This document shows positions 16,598 to 24,235 of a DNA stretch of 37,027 bases, piece by piece (positions within the stretch are counted from its first letter, which is position 1; each line of letters begins with the position of its first letter). This DNA is from Clostridia bacterium (GTDB taxonomy: Bacteria > Bacillota > Clostridia > Oscillospirales > Acutalibacteraceae), in NCBI GenBank assembly GCA_029226955.1, contig JAQXZA010000026.1, positions 1-37,027 of the forward strand. Reading direction: 5' to 3'. The position numbers and the translations under genes were made by a program. The notes under the pieces are model-generated. The model saw only the letters and a list, made by a program, of their open reading frames with translations, was not told where the DNA came from and searched no databases.

Positions 16598-16977
16598 TCT
16601 GTTTCCTCCACATTCATTTTAAGGGCGGTCAAACTCACCTTTTCCCTGAAACGCTCACTGTCTGCAAAGCTGAAAATTTCATTCCAGATACAGCCTGTAA
16701 GAGTGATTTTTGCCCCGTCAATTTCCATAGTTACGGTAAAATTGTCAAGGTCATAGAAATTACAGTTTTCAAAAGGCTTTCTGAATTTCAGGGCGGTCAA
16801 TGACGCTTTATATATTTTTCTGCCCTTTATTTGTGCAATATCGTCATTACAAAAACAACTTCTTACGCTGTGAATATCGCAAAGTGTATTTATTTCCACT
16901 TTTTCCGCCTGAAAAACCTGTTTTCCGTCGATTGAAATACAAACATCACGTCCGTTTATCGTTTCAATTTCTTTCAA
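16594..16977 (-). CDS. Tail-tube-like protein (XkdM-type)
   Basis: 127 residues, predicted almost entirely beta-stranded (DVCISIDGKQVFQAEKVEI, IKGRKIYKASLTALKFRKPF, YDLDNFTVTMEIDGAKITLTGC). This matches the gp19/XkdM-type tube fold by secondary structure and position. The start is TTG at 16977, one base after the upstream stop, with GGGGGTGAG before it. If it is a tube, the absence of both a sheath gene and a tape measure is notable. It could also be a tail terminator or another beta-sandwich protein. Confidence 0.62.
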   Translation of the reverse strand: MKEIETINGRDVCISIDGKQVFQAEKVEINTLCDIHSVRSCFCNDDIAQIKGRKIYKASLTALKFRKPFENCNFYDLDNFTVTMEIDGAKITLTGCIWNEIFSFADSERFREKVSLTALKMNVEETE

Positions 16978-17394
16978 TCACTCACCCCCGAAATCAATAA
17001 CCGTTTCCCTCAGACCGAATTTCATAGTAATTCTGTACCCGAAAATCTTTTTGTCGTAATTACATTTTTCAACGGACACGGAAGAAATCATCTTTTCGCT
17101 GTCAAGTTTCATAATTTCAATGCAAATATCCTTTGCCTTTTCTTCACAGAAACTTCCCCCCTCTGATTCATCAACCGCAACGGTTACAAGCATACTTTCC
17201 GACATCATTTCGCAGTTTTTAACACCGATAAGAACCGTGTCGGTTTTTGAATATTCCGTTGAAAAGGTCACATAAGGTTTTTTGACAGGATATTTTACCG
17301 TCGTATTTTCATAAGCCTTTACAAGTTCAAAATCCGCAAAAGCACTGTCGCTTTTTGCCCGTTCAAAGATTTTTTCAAGAAAACTCCCTGTCAC
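16978..17394 (-). CDS. Head-tail junction / tail terminator-like protein
   Basis: 138 residues from GTG 17394 (GAGGGAG upstream; 4 bases after the previous stop). The frame extends 6 codons further to a TTG at 17412, but that start has no ribosome binding site. The mixed alpha/beta layout (N-terminal helix FLEKIFERAKSDSAF, then strands YPVKKPYVTFSTEY, SMLVTVAVDESE, FGYRITMKFGLR) and the position before the tube-like gene match SPP1 gp17 / XkdJ-type tail completion proteins. Assignment is by gene order and shape. Confidence 0.6.
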   Translation of the reverse strand: MTGSFLEKIFERAKSDSAFADFELVKAYENTTVKYPVKKPYVTFSTEYSKTDTVLIGVKNCEMMSESMLVTVAVDESEGGSFCEEKAKDICIEIMKLDSEKMISSVSVEKCNYDKKIFGYRITMKFGLRETVIDFGGE

Positions 17395-17398
17395 CCTC

Positions 17399-17728
17399 TC
17401 ACTCTCCCTCAATAACTTTTCTTATATAGGATTTTATGTATGAACCCGTTCTGCACGAAAATTCATCAATCCATAAGATTATATAGCGGTTTTTGCCGTC
17501 GTTTACGCTGTCGCCACGCCTTGCATATTTCACAAGTTCACCGTCACAGTACATAGTGTATCTGTCAGGTTCACTTCTGCCCTCAAAGGTATTTTCAATG
17601 CCGCCCTCCGCATTTTTCTCATATCTCACAGGATAAATAACTGCATTACCTTTTCTTATGCCATTTGATGTACAAATTGTGACTTCCGTGCCGATTTTAT
17701 CAACGGCACTTTTACAAACATTCTTCAT
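17399..17728 (-). CDS. Head closure (stopper)-like connector protein
   Basis: 109 residues with a beta-barrel-like pattern (GTEVTICTSNG, DRYTMYCDGELVKYARRGD, NRYIILWIDEFSC). The size and position between the helical connector and the tail completion gene are those of SPP1 gp16/XkdH-type head-closure proteins. GAGAGG precedes the ATG. There is no strong family motif, so this is a positional call. Confidence 0.62.
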   Translation of the reverse strand: MKNVCKSAVDKIGTEVTICTSNGIRKGNAVIYPVRYEKNAEGGIENTFEGRSEPDRYTMYCDGELVKYARRGDSVNDGKNRYIILWIDEFSCRTGSYIKSYIRKVIEGE

Positions 17729-17731
17729 AAA

Positions 17732-18094
17732 TCAAATCCTCTCAAACACAAAACTTCCGTCATCAAAAACCTCACTTACTGCCGAAAACGCATTTCTGCA
17801 TAATTTTTCAGCTGAATCAAGCTGTTTTTCGCTGACAGGCTTAACAGATATATCGCCTACTTTTATTTCACTTCCGTCACCGTCAGTCAGACACCACAGA
17901 ATATATCCGTAATATGCAAGTGTTGCGGCGGCAAATGTCAGTCTGCCGCCGTAAACACCCATATCCGTTCCGCTTTTTGTGTGCGACTTAACATATTCAT
18001 AAGCATTAAGGCACATAAAGCGGAATTTTATAATATCTTCTGCCGCAAGTCCTGAAAGACGGGTGAATATATCAACAACATCTTCAATATTCAA
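17732..18094 (-). CDS. Helical head-tail connector protein (gp6/gp15-like)
   Basis: 120 residues, mainly helical (IEDVVDIFTRLSGLAAEDIIKFRFMCLNAYEYV, LTFAAATLAYYGYILWCL). This is the layout of HK97 gp6/SPP1 gp15-type ring proteins that sit below the portal. The start is TTG at 18094 with GGGAGG 9 bases upstream; the ATG nearby is out of frame. It follows the capsid gene by 21 bases, as in PBSX and SPP1-like modules. Confidence 0.66.
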   Translation of the reverse strand: MNIEDVVDIFTRLSGLAAEDIIKFRFMCLNAYEYVKSHTKSGTDMGVYGGRLTFAAATLAYYGYILWCLTDGDGSEIKVGDISVKPVSEKQLDSAEKLCRNAFSAVSEVFDDGSFVFERI

Positions 18095-18115
18095 ACCGTC
18101 ATTCCTCCCACAAAA

Positions 18116-19126
18116 TCAGTATGAAAGCACCTTTGCGGAATCGGGGAATATCTTTGCAAAACCGGCAATACAGCTTATTGAGGCTCTTTCAAGCTGTCTG
18201 TCGATAAGTTTGTCATAGTCGGTTATGATACCACCAGCCTGAACCATTTCCAAAGCACAGTTTTTGTCAAGACCTATCATTTTTGTTCCGCTCATTGACG
18301 GAATGTGAAGAAGTGACGCACCCATAGGTGTAATCATTTTTCCTGTACCCTGAAAATTCAGTCCAGCCTGAGAATCTTTCATTTCACTCATTGAAAGAAT
18401 TTCCTGTACAACTCCTGTCGGTGCAAGAATAGTATTAAGCTGATAAGGCGAAAGTCCAGCCCAGAGTTTAAGCATATCCTTGTATGTAAGCGTTCCTGTT
18501 GATGACGCTGAAATTACCGTTGCGGCATTGTCATTGCCGTCACCGTTTATAAGCACGTCAACAGCGTCTTTAAGCTGTTCTCTTGCTATATATGCACCAA
18601 TCTGACGAAGTGTTACAGTGAACAGGTCAAGTCGCTGAAACTTCACCGCCTCATAAGACGCAACAAGCATACGACCACGCTTATTGAGCTTTACAAGGTT
18701 TTCCTGAGTTTTTACGACAGTCTGCGGAAGTGCAGCACCCTCCATAACAGGTTTTAGTGACTTATCGTCCTCATTCGGAACAGACACAACAGAACGGTAG
18801 TCCATACCGTCAATTATTGTTTTTGCCGCAATAATATCGGGAAGATAATCTGCATTTTCCATACCCTGTCTTACTGCCCTTGAAACATATTCAGGGAAAA
18901 GTGCCGCTGAATTTGATGTTTCAAAGAATTTCTGAACGGAATCCGAATGTTCTCCGCCGACTTTTATATCGTATCTTTTAAGCTGACGCTGATATGCGTC
19001 AAGTCCTTCAAGCTGAGTACCTTTGTAGTTTTCTGACGGGTCAAGTTCTTCAAGAACATCAGTCAGACTTTTTCCGCCTACACCATACATACCCTTTTCA
19101 AGTTTTATAGAATCATAAAATGCCAT
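18116..19126 (-). CDS. Major capsid protein, HK97-fold type
   Basis: 336 residues. Typical features are the N-terminal arm (residues 1-60), then KFFETSNSAALFPEYVSRAVRQGM, SVVSVPNEDDKSLKPVMEGAALPQ (E-loop region), the long spine-helix stretch LFTVTLRQIGAYIAREQLKDAVDVLINGDGN, and an axial-domain region LSPYQLNTILAPTGVVQEIL ending LERASISCIAGFAKIFPDSAKVL. The order after the protease/scaffold and decoration-like genes is standard. The ATG has AAGGAG upstream. The length matches HK97-fold capsids, so shells could assemble. Confidence 0.88.
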   Translation of the reverse strand: MAFYDSIKLEKGMYGVGGKSLTDVLEELDPSENYKGTQLEGLDAYQRQLKRYDIKVGGEHSDSVQKFFETSNSAALFPEYVSRAVRQGMENADYLPDIIAAKTIIDGMDYRSVVSVPNEDDKSLKPVMEGAALPQTVVKTQENLVKLNKRGRMLVASYEAVKFQRLDLFTVTLRQIGAYIAREQLKDAVDVLINGDGNDNAATVISASSTGTLTYKDMLKLWAGLSPYQLNTILAPTGVVQEILSMSEMKDSQAGLNFQGTGKMITPMGASLLHIPSMSGTKMIGLDKNCALEMVQAGGIITDYDKLIDRQLERASISCIAGFAKIFPDSAKVLSY

Positions 19127-19166
19127 AATATTTAATCTCCTTTAAAAATTATTTTCAATATTTTAT

Positions 19167-19231
19167 CTTTAAACGAACAAACTGACGCTTTTCACAACAA
19201 TTACGCATTACGCATTACGAATTACGCATTA
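19167..19231 (-). repeat. Heptanucleotide repeat element inside the phage operon
   Basis: On the minus strand, four NCGTAAT heptamers (19231-19201) are followed by a tail (about 19200-19167) with GAAAAGCGTCAGTTTGTTCG, like the tail at 12664-12696. The TAA stop of the decoration-like gene lies at its start. It separates that gene from the capsid gene. Confidence 0.88.
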
Positions 19232-19567
19232 AAGAATAATTCCTGCGTATTTGTTGACAGTATCGACATCAACAACAAGAATATCTCTGCCGTTTGTTGA
19301 GTCAGCCTGAATTTTTCCGTCATTACTGCCTGAAATTTTGCTGTAACCTACGTTAAGAGTGCCGGTGTATTTTACTTTTATGTAGCCGTTAAGCTGTACT
19401 GCGGCATAACCGTCACGAACACTTACGCAAATTCCGCAAAATGCGGTACTGTTTGTTGCCTTAACCTTGCCGTTTGACGACATTTCAACAGGCATACCTG
19501 TCTTTACTGTGCTGTCAGCCTCAAAGGTGACAATTCCCTCGTTATAACCGTTAAAACATACATTCAT
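19229..19567 (-). CDS. Head decoration-like protein
   Basis: 112 residues, predominantly beta (GIVTFEADSTVKTGMPVEM, DGYAAVQLNGYIKVKYTG, NGRDILVVDVDTVNKYAGII). Size, composition and place between the protease/scaffold and the capsid suit a capsid decoration or DUF2190-like protein. GGAGG precedes the ATG. Its TAA stop is part of the heptamer repeat tract, so its C-terminal end might have been reset by the repeat. The family assignment is tentative. Confidence 0.62.
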   Translation of the reverse strand: MNVCFNGYNEGIVTFEADSTVKTGMPVEMSSNGKVKATNSTAFCGICVSVRDGYAAVQLNGYIKVKYTGTLNVGYSKISGSNDGKIQADSTNGRDILVVDVDTVNKYAGIIL

Positions 19568-19582
19568 TATGAAAAATCCTCC

Positions 19583-20527
19583 TTAAATATTTTTGTAAAG
19601 TGTGTTGTTGCTTTTTTGTGTGCTGTTTTCCTTAAAAAGCTGCGGTTTTAAGGGTAAAACATTCATAGCCTTTTTTTCAAAAGCCGAGCGAAATTCTTTA
19701 AGCTGTTCAACCGTCATATTTTCCGCAACGCTTTCAAGTGATTCTCCGCTGATTTCAGGGAATACCACAGCCGCATATTTTCTGACATCTTCCGCAAGCT
19801 GTCGGCGGTACAGTTCACCGTCGTGTGCCTTTTCGGTAAGTGTGCGGATTTTCTCCGAAATAGCCTTTACTTCTTCTGCGGTAAAGGTCTGTTCCTCGCC
19901 CGTTTGAAGTCTTTTTTCAATATCCAATAGTTTTTTACCTCCGTTTTTATAAGATTTGATTACTCCTGCACCTTTTTGTGCCGGAACAGCGACAAATGAC
20001 CATTCATAAACATCAGAAACTCCGTCAAGTGTCGCATAACATAACTTTTTGCCGTATTTTCTGCCCTTTATATGTTTACAGTCGTAAATATCCCCACCGC
20101 AAATTGAACAAATACGCTTTTTAACGGCACAACCTACACTGACTTCTTTTTTGATACCGCTGTCGAGTTCAAGAATAAAATCCCTGTTGCTGTCGCTTAT
20201 CGGCATATAAGCCCTTGCACAAAGTCTGTAATACGGCTGACCGTCGGAAGTCAGCTTATCTTTGACATTTTCCAGTCTGCACGAAAAAATTCTTGCATTC
20301 TGATTTTTGCTTTCGGGATTGTGGTCAAATATCCCGGTAACACCGACAAAAAGTTTTTCTAGACTTTTAAGCGACTCAACCGAAAAGCGTTCAAAATCCC
20401 TGTCAATCTCGTTGTCGCATAAAACAACAGAAAACACATACACTTCGTCTTTACTCAGATTCCGCCTTGTAAATCGGTTTATCTGTTCAAGTTCATTGTC
20501 AAGCGGTTTTCCGCATAAATCCTCCAA
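19583..20527 (-). CDS. Prohead protease with C-terminal scaffold (XkdF-like)
   Basis: 314 residues from a TTG start at 20527, 5 bases past the portal stop; AGGAAAGGGTG lies upstream. The frame is open to 20641, but that would overlap the portal gene by 110 bases. The protease half carries a candidate catalytic His (GVTGIFDHNPES) and Ser (KKEVSVGCAVK). It also carries a cysteine knuckle, CSICGGDIYDCKH, that could bind metal, and DVYEWSFVAVPAQKGAG. The last ~110 residues are helical and charged (FTAEEVKAISEKIRTLTEK), a scaffold-like tail. It prepares the capsid shell. Activity is not proven. Confidence 0.76.
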   Translation of the reverse strand: MEDLCGKPLDNELEQINRFTRRNLSKDEVYVFSVVLCDNEIDRDFERFSVESLKSLEKLFVGVTGIFDHNPESKNQNARIFSCRLENVKDKLTSDGQPYYRLCARAYMPISDSNRDFILELDSGIKKEVSVGCAVKKRICSICGGDIYDCKHIKGRKYGKKLCYATLDGVSDVYEWSFVAVPAQKGAGVIKSYKNGGKKLLDIEKRLQTGEEQTFTAEEVKAISEKIRTLTEKAHDGELYRRQLAEDVRKYAAVVFPEISGESLESVAENMTVEQLKEFRSAFEKKAMNVLPLKPQLFKENSTQKSNNTLYKNI

Positions 20528-20531
20528 AAAA

Positions 20532-21671
20532 TCACCCTTTCCTGTTTCTTGTTTCGATTTCCTCAGCCTGTGCGGAATAAAGCCTTGCCTTTGCAAGTTC
20601 AACCTCGTCCTGTAAGTTGATGTTATCCCACACAATGTCAAAATTTCTGTTTATGCCGTGAATTTTAAGATAAATACTGCATATCTTACGTATTGCCGTT
20701 TCAAGAACACGTCTGTAATATTCAAGCTCACTTGTGAGAATATCCGCTTGCTGACTTGACATTTTTTCGGTTGACGACCACGAGAGTCCCAGAAGAAACG
20801 GCGGTATTGACAGCTTTGCGACAATCTGTTCAAGTATCTGACGGACAGGCACCTGACTGTCGGGAATCTGATTGTCAGCACCTATTACTTTAATGCTTAC
20901 GTCCCCGACTGAAACAAAGTCCTTAGGTTCACGGCTTTTCATAGCCTTGCTCCATTCGGACGCAATCTGCATTGCCCTTTCCTTAGAAAATCCCCTGTCG
21001 CTGTCTGATGGTTTGTATGTTACGGCAAAGCGTATGTTTCCTATTCTTTCCCAGTTTGTGCCGGTTGCATTGAGAATTTTAAGAAGAATATCACTCACAA
21101 ACGGCAAGCCTTTTAAAATTGACGTGCCATAAATATTACTTGCCTCAGGCATAATTGCACTGCACAGCACAAGTTCGGGATATTTTACAGGAATATGTTC
21201 TCCGCTGTCGCTTATTGTAAAAATCCTTACATCAAACGGACTGTTCTCCGCCGACAATTCAACATCATCAAGCGACGCATTGTAAAGAGCCGCAACCTCG
21301 TTTCCAGACGAATCAAGCACAACCTCGCCTACCGCTGTACCATAAGTTAAAAGCTGTTCAAGATATGATGAAACAAAACTTTCTATACCTGTCTGACAAC
21401 TGTTCACTCTGACATTTTTCAAAAAGCTGTTCAGCATATTTTCAACACGAATGTCGCCACATTCAGCCTTAAAGCCACCCACAAGCCTTATTATCTTGTA
21501 TATTGCCGCATCAATTATCGGCACAGCCTCACGCAATGATTTATAAAGGTGCTTTTCGTATGGTGTTATCGGCGAATAATTCCGCAAATCTGAAAACGGG
21601 TGTACAGAATATTTTCCGTCACTCACAGTCTGAACACAAAAGTCATTATTTTTATTTTTCTTTTTAAACAA
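20532..21671 (-). CDS. Phage portal protein
   Basis: 379 residues. Motifs include YKIIRLVGGFKAECGDIR-like wing, GTAVGEVVLDSSGNEVAALYNAS, RIGNIRFAVTYKPSD, and the crown-side VRQILEQIVAKLSIPPFLLGLSW ... ILTSELEYYRRVLETAI. These are characteristic of SPP1/PBSX-type portals, the dodecameric ring through which DNA is packed. It lies just after the terminase large subunit, 19 bases away. The length is at the short end of portal families, and all expected regions seem present. Confidence 0.87.
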   Translation of the reverse strand: MFKKKNKNNDFCVQTVSDGKYSVHPFSDLRNYSPITPYEKHLYKSLREAVPIIDAAIYKIIRLVGGFKAECGDIRVENMLNSFLKNVRVNSCQTGIESFVSSYLEQLLTYGTAVGEVVLDSSGNEVAALYNASLDDVELSAENSPFDVRIFTISDSGEHIPVKYPELVLCSAIMPEASNIYGTSILKGLPFVSDILLKILNATGTNWERIGNIRFAVTYKPSDSDRGFSKERAMQIASEWSKAMKSREPKDFVSVGDVSIKVIGADNQIPDSQVPVRQILEQIVAKLSIPPFLLGLSWSSTEKMSSQQADILTSELEYYRRVLETAIRKICSIYLKIHGINRNFDIVWDNINLQDEVELAKARLYSAQAEEIETRNRKG

Positions 21672-21690
21672 ATCAGTCTTTCACCTCCGT

Positions 21691-22935
21691 TTATCTGTCT
21701 GACGCAAATGCAAAAATATCGTCGTCGTCATCAAGTGCTGTCGAAACGAAATATCTCACATCGTCCATAGCGTGATCATTTTCTTTGAGTGGTGCGTCTT
21801 TTCCGCCGCTTTCCCACCTGTACATACCAAATTCCCTTATGCAGTCGGTACAGTTTTTGCAAATTCTTATACTGCCCTGTTTCAGTGCCGTACTGACACG
21901 GCGTATTCCGTCAAGAACATTATTTTTTGCGGGAATTACTCTGTAATCGCCGTGCCGCCTTATCACTTCAATAAAACTTGCGGCTGACGGGTCAACAATA
22001 ATTTCCGATATATTTCTGCCGCCGATAAGTTCGCACAAACCACTGTAATGTTCCTCGTCTGTTCTCGACACTCCCTCAGTGCGTGAATTATAATAATATT
22101 CGTCAATTCTGTACCACACACCGCCACAAAGTCCCCACAATCCGAATGATGACGGATTGACTGTTCCGTAATCGCAAGAAACAATATATCTGTCAAATTC
22201 ACCTGTCGGAATATCGGCAAACATTTTTTCATCAGACATAAACGGATAGACAAGACCTTCTGTTGCCACCCATTTTCCGAGAACATAACGCTGATAAAAA
22301 CTGCCCGAATAAAGTTTTTTGTAGCGGTCAAGCATTTTCTTTGACAAAGACGGATTATCCTCCATACTGAAATGGATATAAAGCATATTTTTTTCCTTTG
22401 CTTTTTTAACCCATTCACGACAGAACCAGTGCTGAGGATATTCGGGATTGCAGTTGAACCACAGCTTTGAATTTTCAACAGAACACCTTGCAACCGCCTG
22501 TTCCACAAACGACCTCGGCATTAACACAACCTCATCAAAGAGTACTCCACACAACGTCATACCCTGAATAAGTGCTGCCGAACTTTCATCACGACCGCCG
22601 AAAAAGTAAAATCTGTTTTTGTGTTCTTTGAACGAAACCTCAAAATAATTTTCGGACATTCGTTCATAAACATCAAAGCCAAGCTCCGACAAAATCGGCA
22701 TAAGCGGCATAATAACATTCCTTTTTACAGAGCGGATAGTCTTTCCGCATAAAGCAAAACTGCCGCCGTCAAAACTGAAAGTTGCCCACAAAACAAATGA
22801 AACACTCATACAAAGAGTTTTTCCGCTACGCACTGCACCGTCACAGATAATTCCGTCAAAATCCGAAAATTCACTGTCGGGACACCACCAATTAAGCACC
22901 TTAATCTGTTTTTGTGAAAAAGCCTTATAGTTCAT
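21691..22935 (-). CDS. Terminase large subunit (PBSX/XtmB type)
   Basis: 414 residues. The motor half has the Walker A-like GAVRSGKT (about 33-40) and Walker B VLFDEVV (about 132-138). The nuclease half has acidic residues in VSCDYGTVNPSS, EIIVDPSAASF and MDDVRYFV, fitting the RNase H-like fold. The enzyme packs DNA into the head. The start overlaps the terS stop (ATGA), so they are coupled. No key residue appears lost. Confidence 0.92.
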   Translation of the reverse strand: MNYKAFSQKQIKVLNWWCPDSEFSDFDGIICDGAVRSGKTLCMSVSFVLWATFSFDGGSFALCGKTIRSVKRNVIMPLMPILSELGFDVYERMSENYFEVSFKEHKNRFYFFGGRDESSAALIQGMTLCGVLFDEVVLMPRSFVEQAVARCSVENSKLWFNCNPEYPQHWFCREWVKKAKEKNMLYIHFSMEDNPSLSKKMLDRYKKLYSGSFYQRYVLGKWVATEGLVYPFMSDEKMFADIPTGEFDRYIVSCDYGTVNPSSFGLWGLCGGVWYRIDEYYYNSRTEGVSRTDEEHYSGLCELIGGRNISEIIVDPSAASFIEVIRRHGDYRVIPAKNNVLDGIRRVSTALKQGSIRICKNCTDCIREFGMYRWESGGKDAPLKENDHAMDDVRYFVSTALDDDDDIFAFASDR

Positions 22936-23429
22936 TGTTCATCACCCGATTCACCGCTGTCTGATTTTTTAAGACCTCCAAGCAAAGCCCTGTAAAATTC
23001 CGAGCCTGTACTGTCAGTACCGTTTTCGGAATTTTCAAGTTTTTCAAGTGCCTTTATTCTGTCAAAGAATTTTATTTCCATAGCGTTGTCCTTAGGGCGT
23101 TTTATTTCCGCAACATTGAATAAATCGTATTTATCGAGATTTTCTCCGTGCGGATTTTCCGAAAACATCAGCTTTATTGCGTCCGAAACATTCCCGAATG
23201 CAAGCCGTTCATAACCAAGACTTGCAAGCTGTCTGGGATTTTGTTTTTTCTCTTTGAAAAGCCTTTCAATTTCATCATTGATTTCTTTCCTTTGAAGAAG
23301 TGCAAGACCGCTTTTTCCGGGCTGACTGTAACCGGCATAAGCCGCCGATTCCCTTATACAGCCGCTGTTTGCATAAAATCTGCAAAATTCCTTTTCTCTT
23401 GAAGTCAGACTGTGCAATTTTCTCTGCAT
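22932..23429 (-). CDS. Terminase small subunit (XtmA type)
   Basis: 165 residues. The N-terminal LTSREKEFCRFYANSGCIRESAAYAGYSQPGKSGLALLQRKEINDEI is the standard helix-turn-helix DNA-binding domain of terminase small subunits. Acidic residues dominate the C-terminus. It is the first gene of the operon, with AGGAGG 8 bases before the ATG. It starts about 40 bases after a minus-strand terminator; there is little room for a separate promoter. Confidence 0.9.
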   Translation of the reverse strand: MQRKLHSLTSREKEFCRFYANSGCIRESAAYAGYSQPGKSGLALLQRKEINDEIERLFKEKKQNPRQLASLGYERLAFGNVSDAIKLMFSENPHGENLDKYDLFNVAEIKRPKDNAMEIKFFDRIKALEKLENSENGTDSTGSEFYRALLGGLKKSDSGESGDEQ

Positions 23430-23463
23430 TATTTAAACCTCCTTTCAACAATCCTCTGAAACG

Positions 23464-23494
23464 CAAAAAAATTCGACCATCAGAGGTCGAATTT
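23464..23494 (-). terminator. Intrinsic terminator between gerQ-like gene and terS
   Basis: On the minus strand a 10-bp stem AAATTCGACC/GGTCGAATTT with a 6-base loop (arms 23494-23485 and 23478-23469) is followed by T-rich sequence. A second, imperfect hairpin lies directly at the gerQ-like stop (23535-23562). Confidence 0.82.
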
Positions 23495-23560
23495 CATATT
23501 TTATTAACATAATATTAACGTTTTATTTATATTTAAGGCGATTTTCAGGCAAAATCACCC

Positions 23561-24223
23561 TTAATAATAGAATTTCATAAACTTTATATTATAAAAATCA
23601 CACGCAAGAATATCCGTTGTATCAAGCGGATTTAAAAGTATAAAATTTGCCCCGACAGCGACAAGATAGCCGTCTTTTTCAACTATGTTGTTTGTACCGA
23701 TAAGAAATTCAACGTGAACACGTCTGCCCACCTGTGAGCGTATAAAACCGTTAAGATACTGAATATTATGCGCATTTATCGGGTAAGGCTGATTATATTC
23801 CCTTATCGGCATAAAATCATTATTTCTGCACGACGGACAAAAGTTTGTGTCGCCGTCTGCACCTGTATTTTCAAACGCTTCAACAGACATCGGTGCAAAT
23901 CTGCACCGCCCTCTTGCACACGTTTCAAGGTCAATCTGATTTTCATTAACAGGATTATTTTCCGTACTTGTTTCAGGCATATTCACATTTTCGCTTTCCA
24001 TAGTATTCTGTTCATTGTTTATGCTATTCATTTCATTTACGGCATTTTCAGTGTTTTCGGTATTTTCTCTGTTGTTCAGTGCAAAATTGTTGCTTGACGC
24101 AATTTGTTCAAGTGATGGAGGCTGAACATTCATTGATTTACTGCGTGAATTTACATTTTCACTGCGGTTAAGACCGTAAATTCTTGCAAGGTCTATGCGG
24201 TTGTTGTTTATGCTGCCGTTCAC
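23561..24223 (-). CDS. gerQ: GerQ-like spore coat protein with long disordered N-terminus
   Basis: 220 residues from a GTG start (GGGGTG upstream, 13 bases after the cwlJ-like stop). The C-terminal ~70 residues (YLNGFIRSQVGRRVHVEFLIGTNN ... LVAVGANFILLNPLDTTDILACDFYNIKFMKFYY) resemble the GerQ coat domain. In Bacillus, GerQ anchors CwlJ in the spore coat and is needed for germination. Residues 30-100 are a low-complexity Asn/Glu-rich stretch, and residues 102-132 carry four cysteines (C102, C107, C129, C132). The next gene upstream is cwlJ-like, as in Bacillus. Family name is by resemblance and synteny. Confidence 0.72.
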   Translation of the reverse strand: MNGSINNNRIDLARIYGLNRSENVNSRSKSMNVQPPSLEQIASSNNFALNNRENTENTENAVNEMNSINNEQNTMESENVNMPETSTENNPVNENQIDLETCARGRCRFAPMSVEAFENTGADGDTNFCPSCRNNDFMPIREYNQPYPINAHNIQYLNGFIRSQVGRRVHVEFLIGTNNIVEKDGYLVAVGANFILLNPLDTTDILACDFYNIKFMKFYY

Positions 24224-24235
24224 AAATATTCACCC

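Larger units (their letters stand above)
12773..23429 (-). mobile_element. Phage-derived particle operon (head, packaging and baseplate), possibly domesticated
   Basis: Seventeen same-strand genes in classical phage order: terminase small and large subunits, portal, protease/scaffold, decoration-like protein, capsid, three connectors, tube-like protein, a 50-residue protein and five to six PBSX/Xkd-type baseplate proteins. Genes abut or overlap by 1 to a few bases, all frames are open, and codon and base use look like the neighbours. I find no sheath, tape measure, tail fibre, holin or endolysin, integrase, repressor or replication gene, and no att-like direct repeat at the ends. The left end is a bidirectional terminator and the right end a minus-strand terminator behind gerQ. 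It may be a stable, domesticated remnant rather than an active prophage. Confidence 0.85.

Noticed and set aside
20528-20641. Longer start of the protease/scaffold gene at 20641
   Set aside because: Would overlap the portal gene by 110 bases and lacks a ribosome binding site; TTG 20527 fits better.
12773-23429. Complete active prophage or pyocin-like tail
   Set aside because: No integrase, repressor, lysis or fibre genes; sheath and tape measure missing; capsid and terminase present, so it is not a tail-only bacteriocin either.
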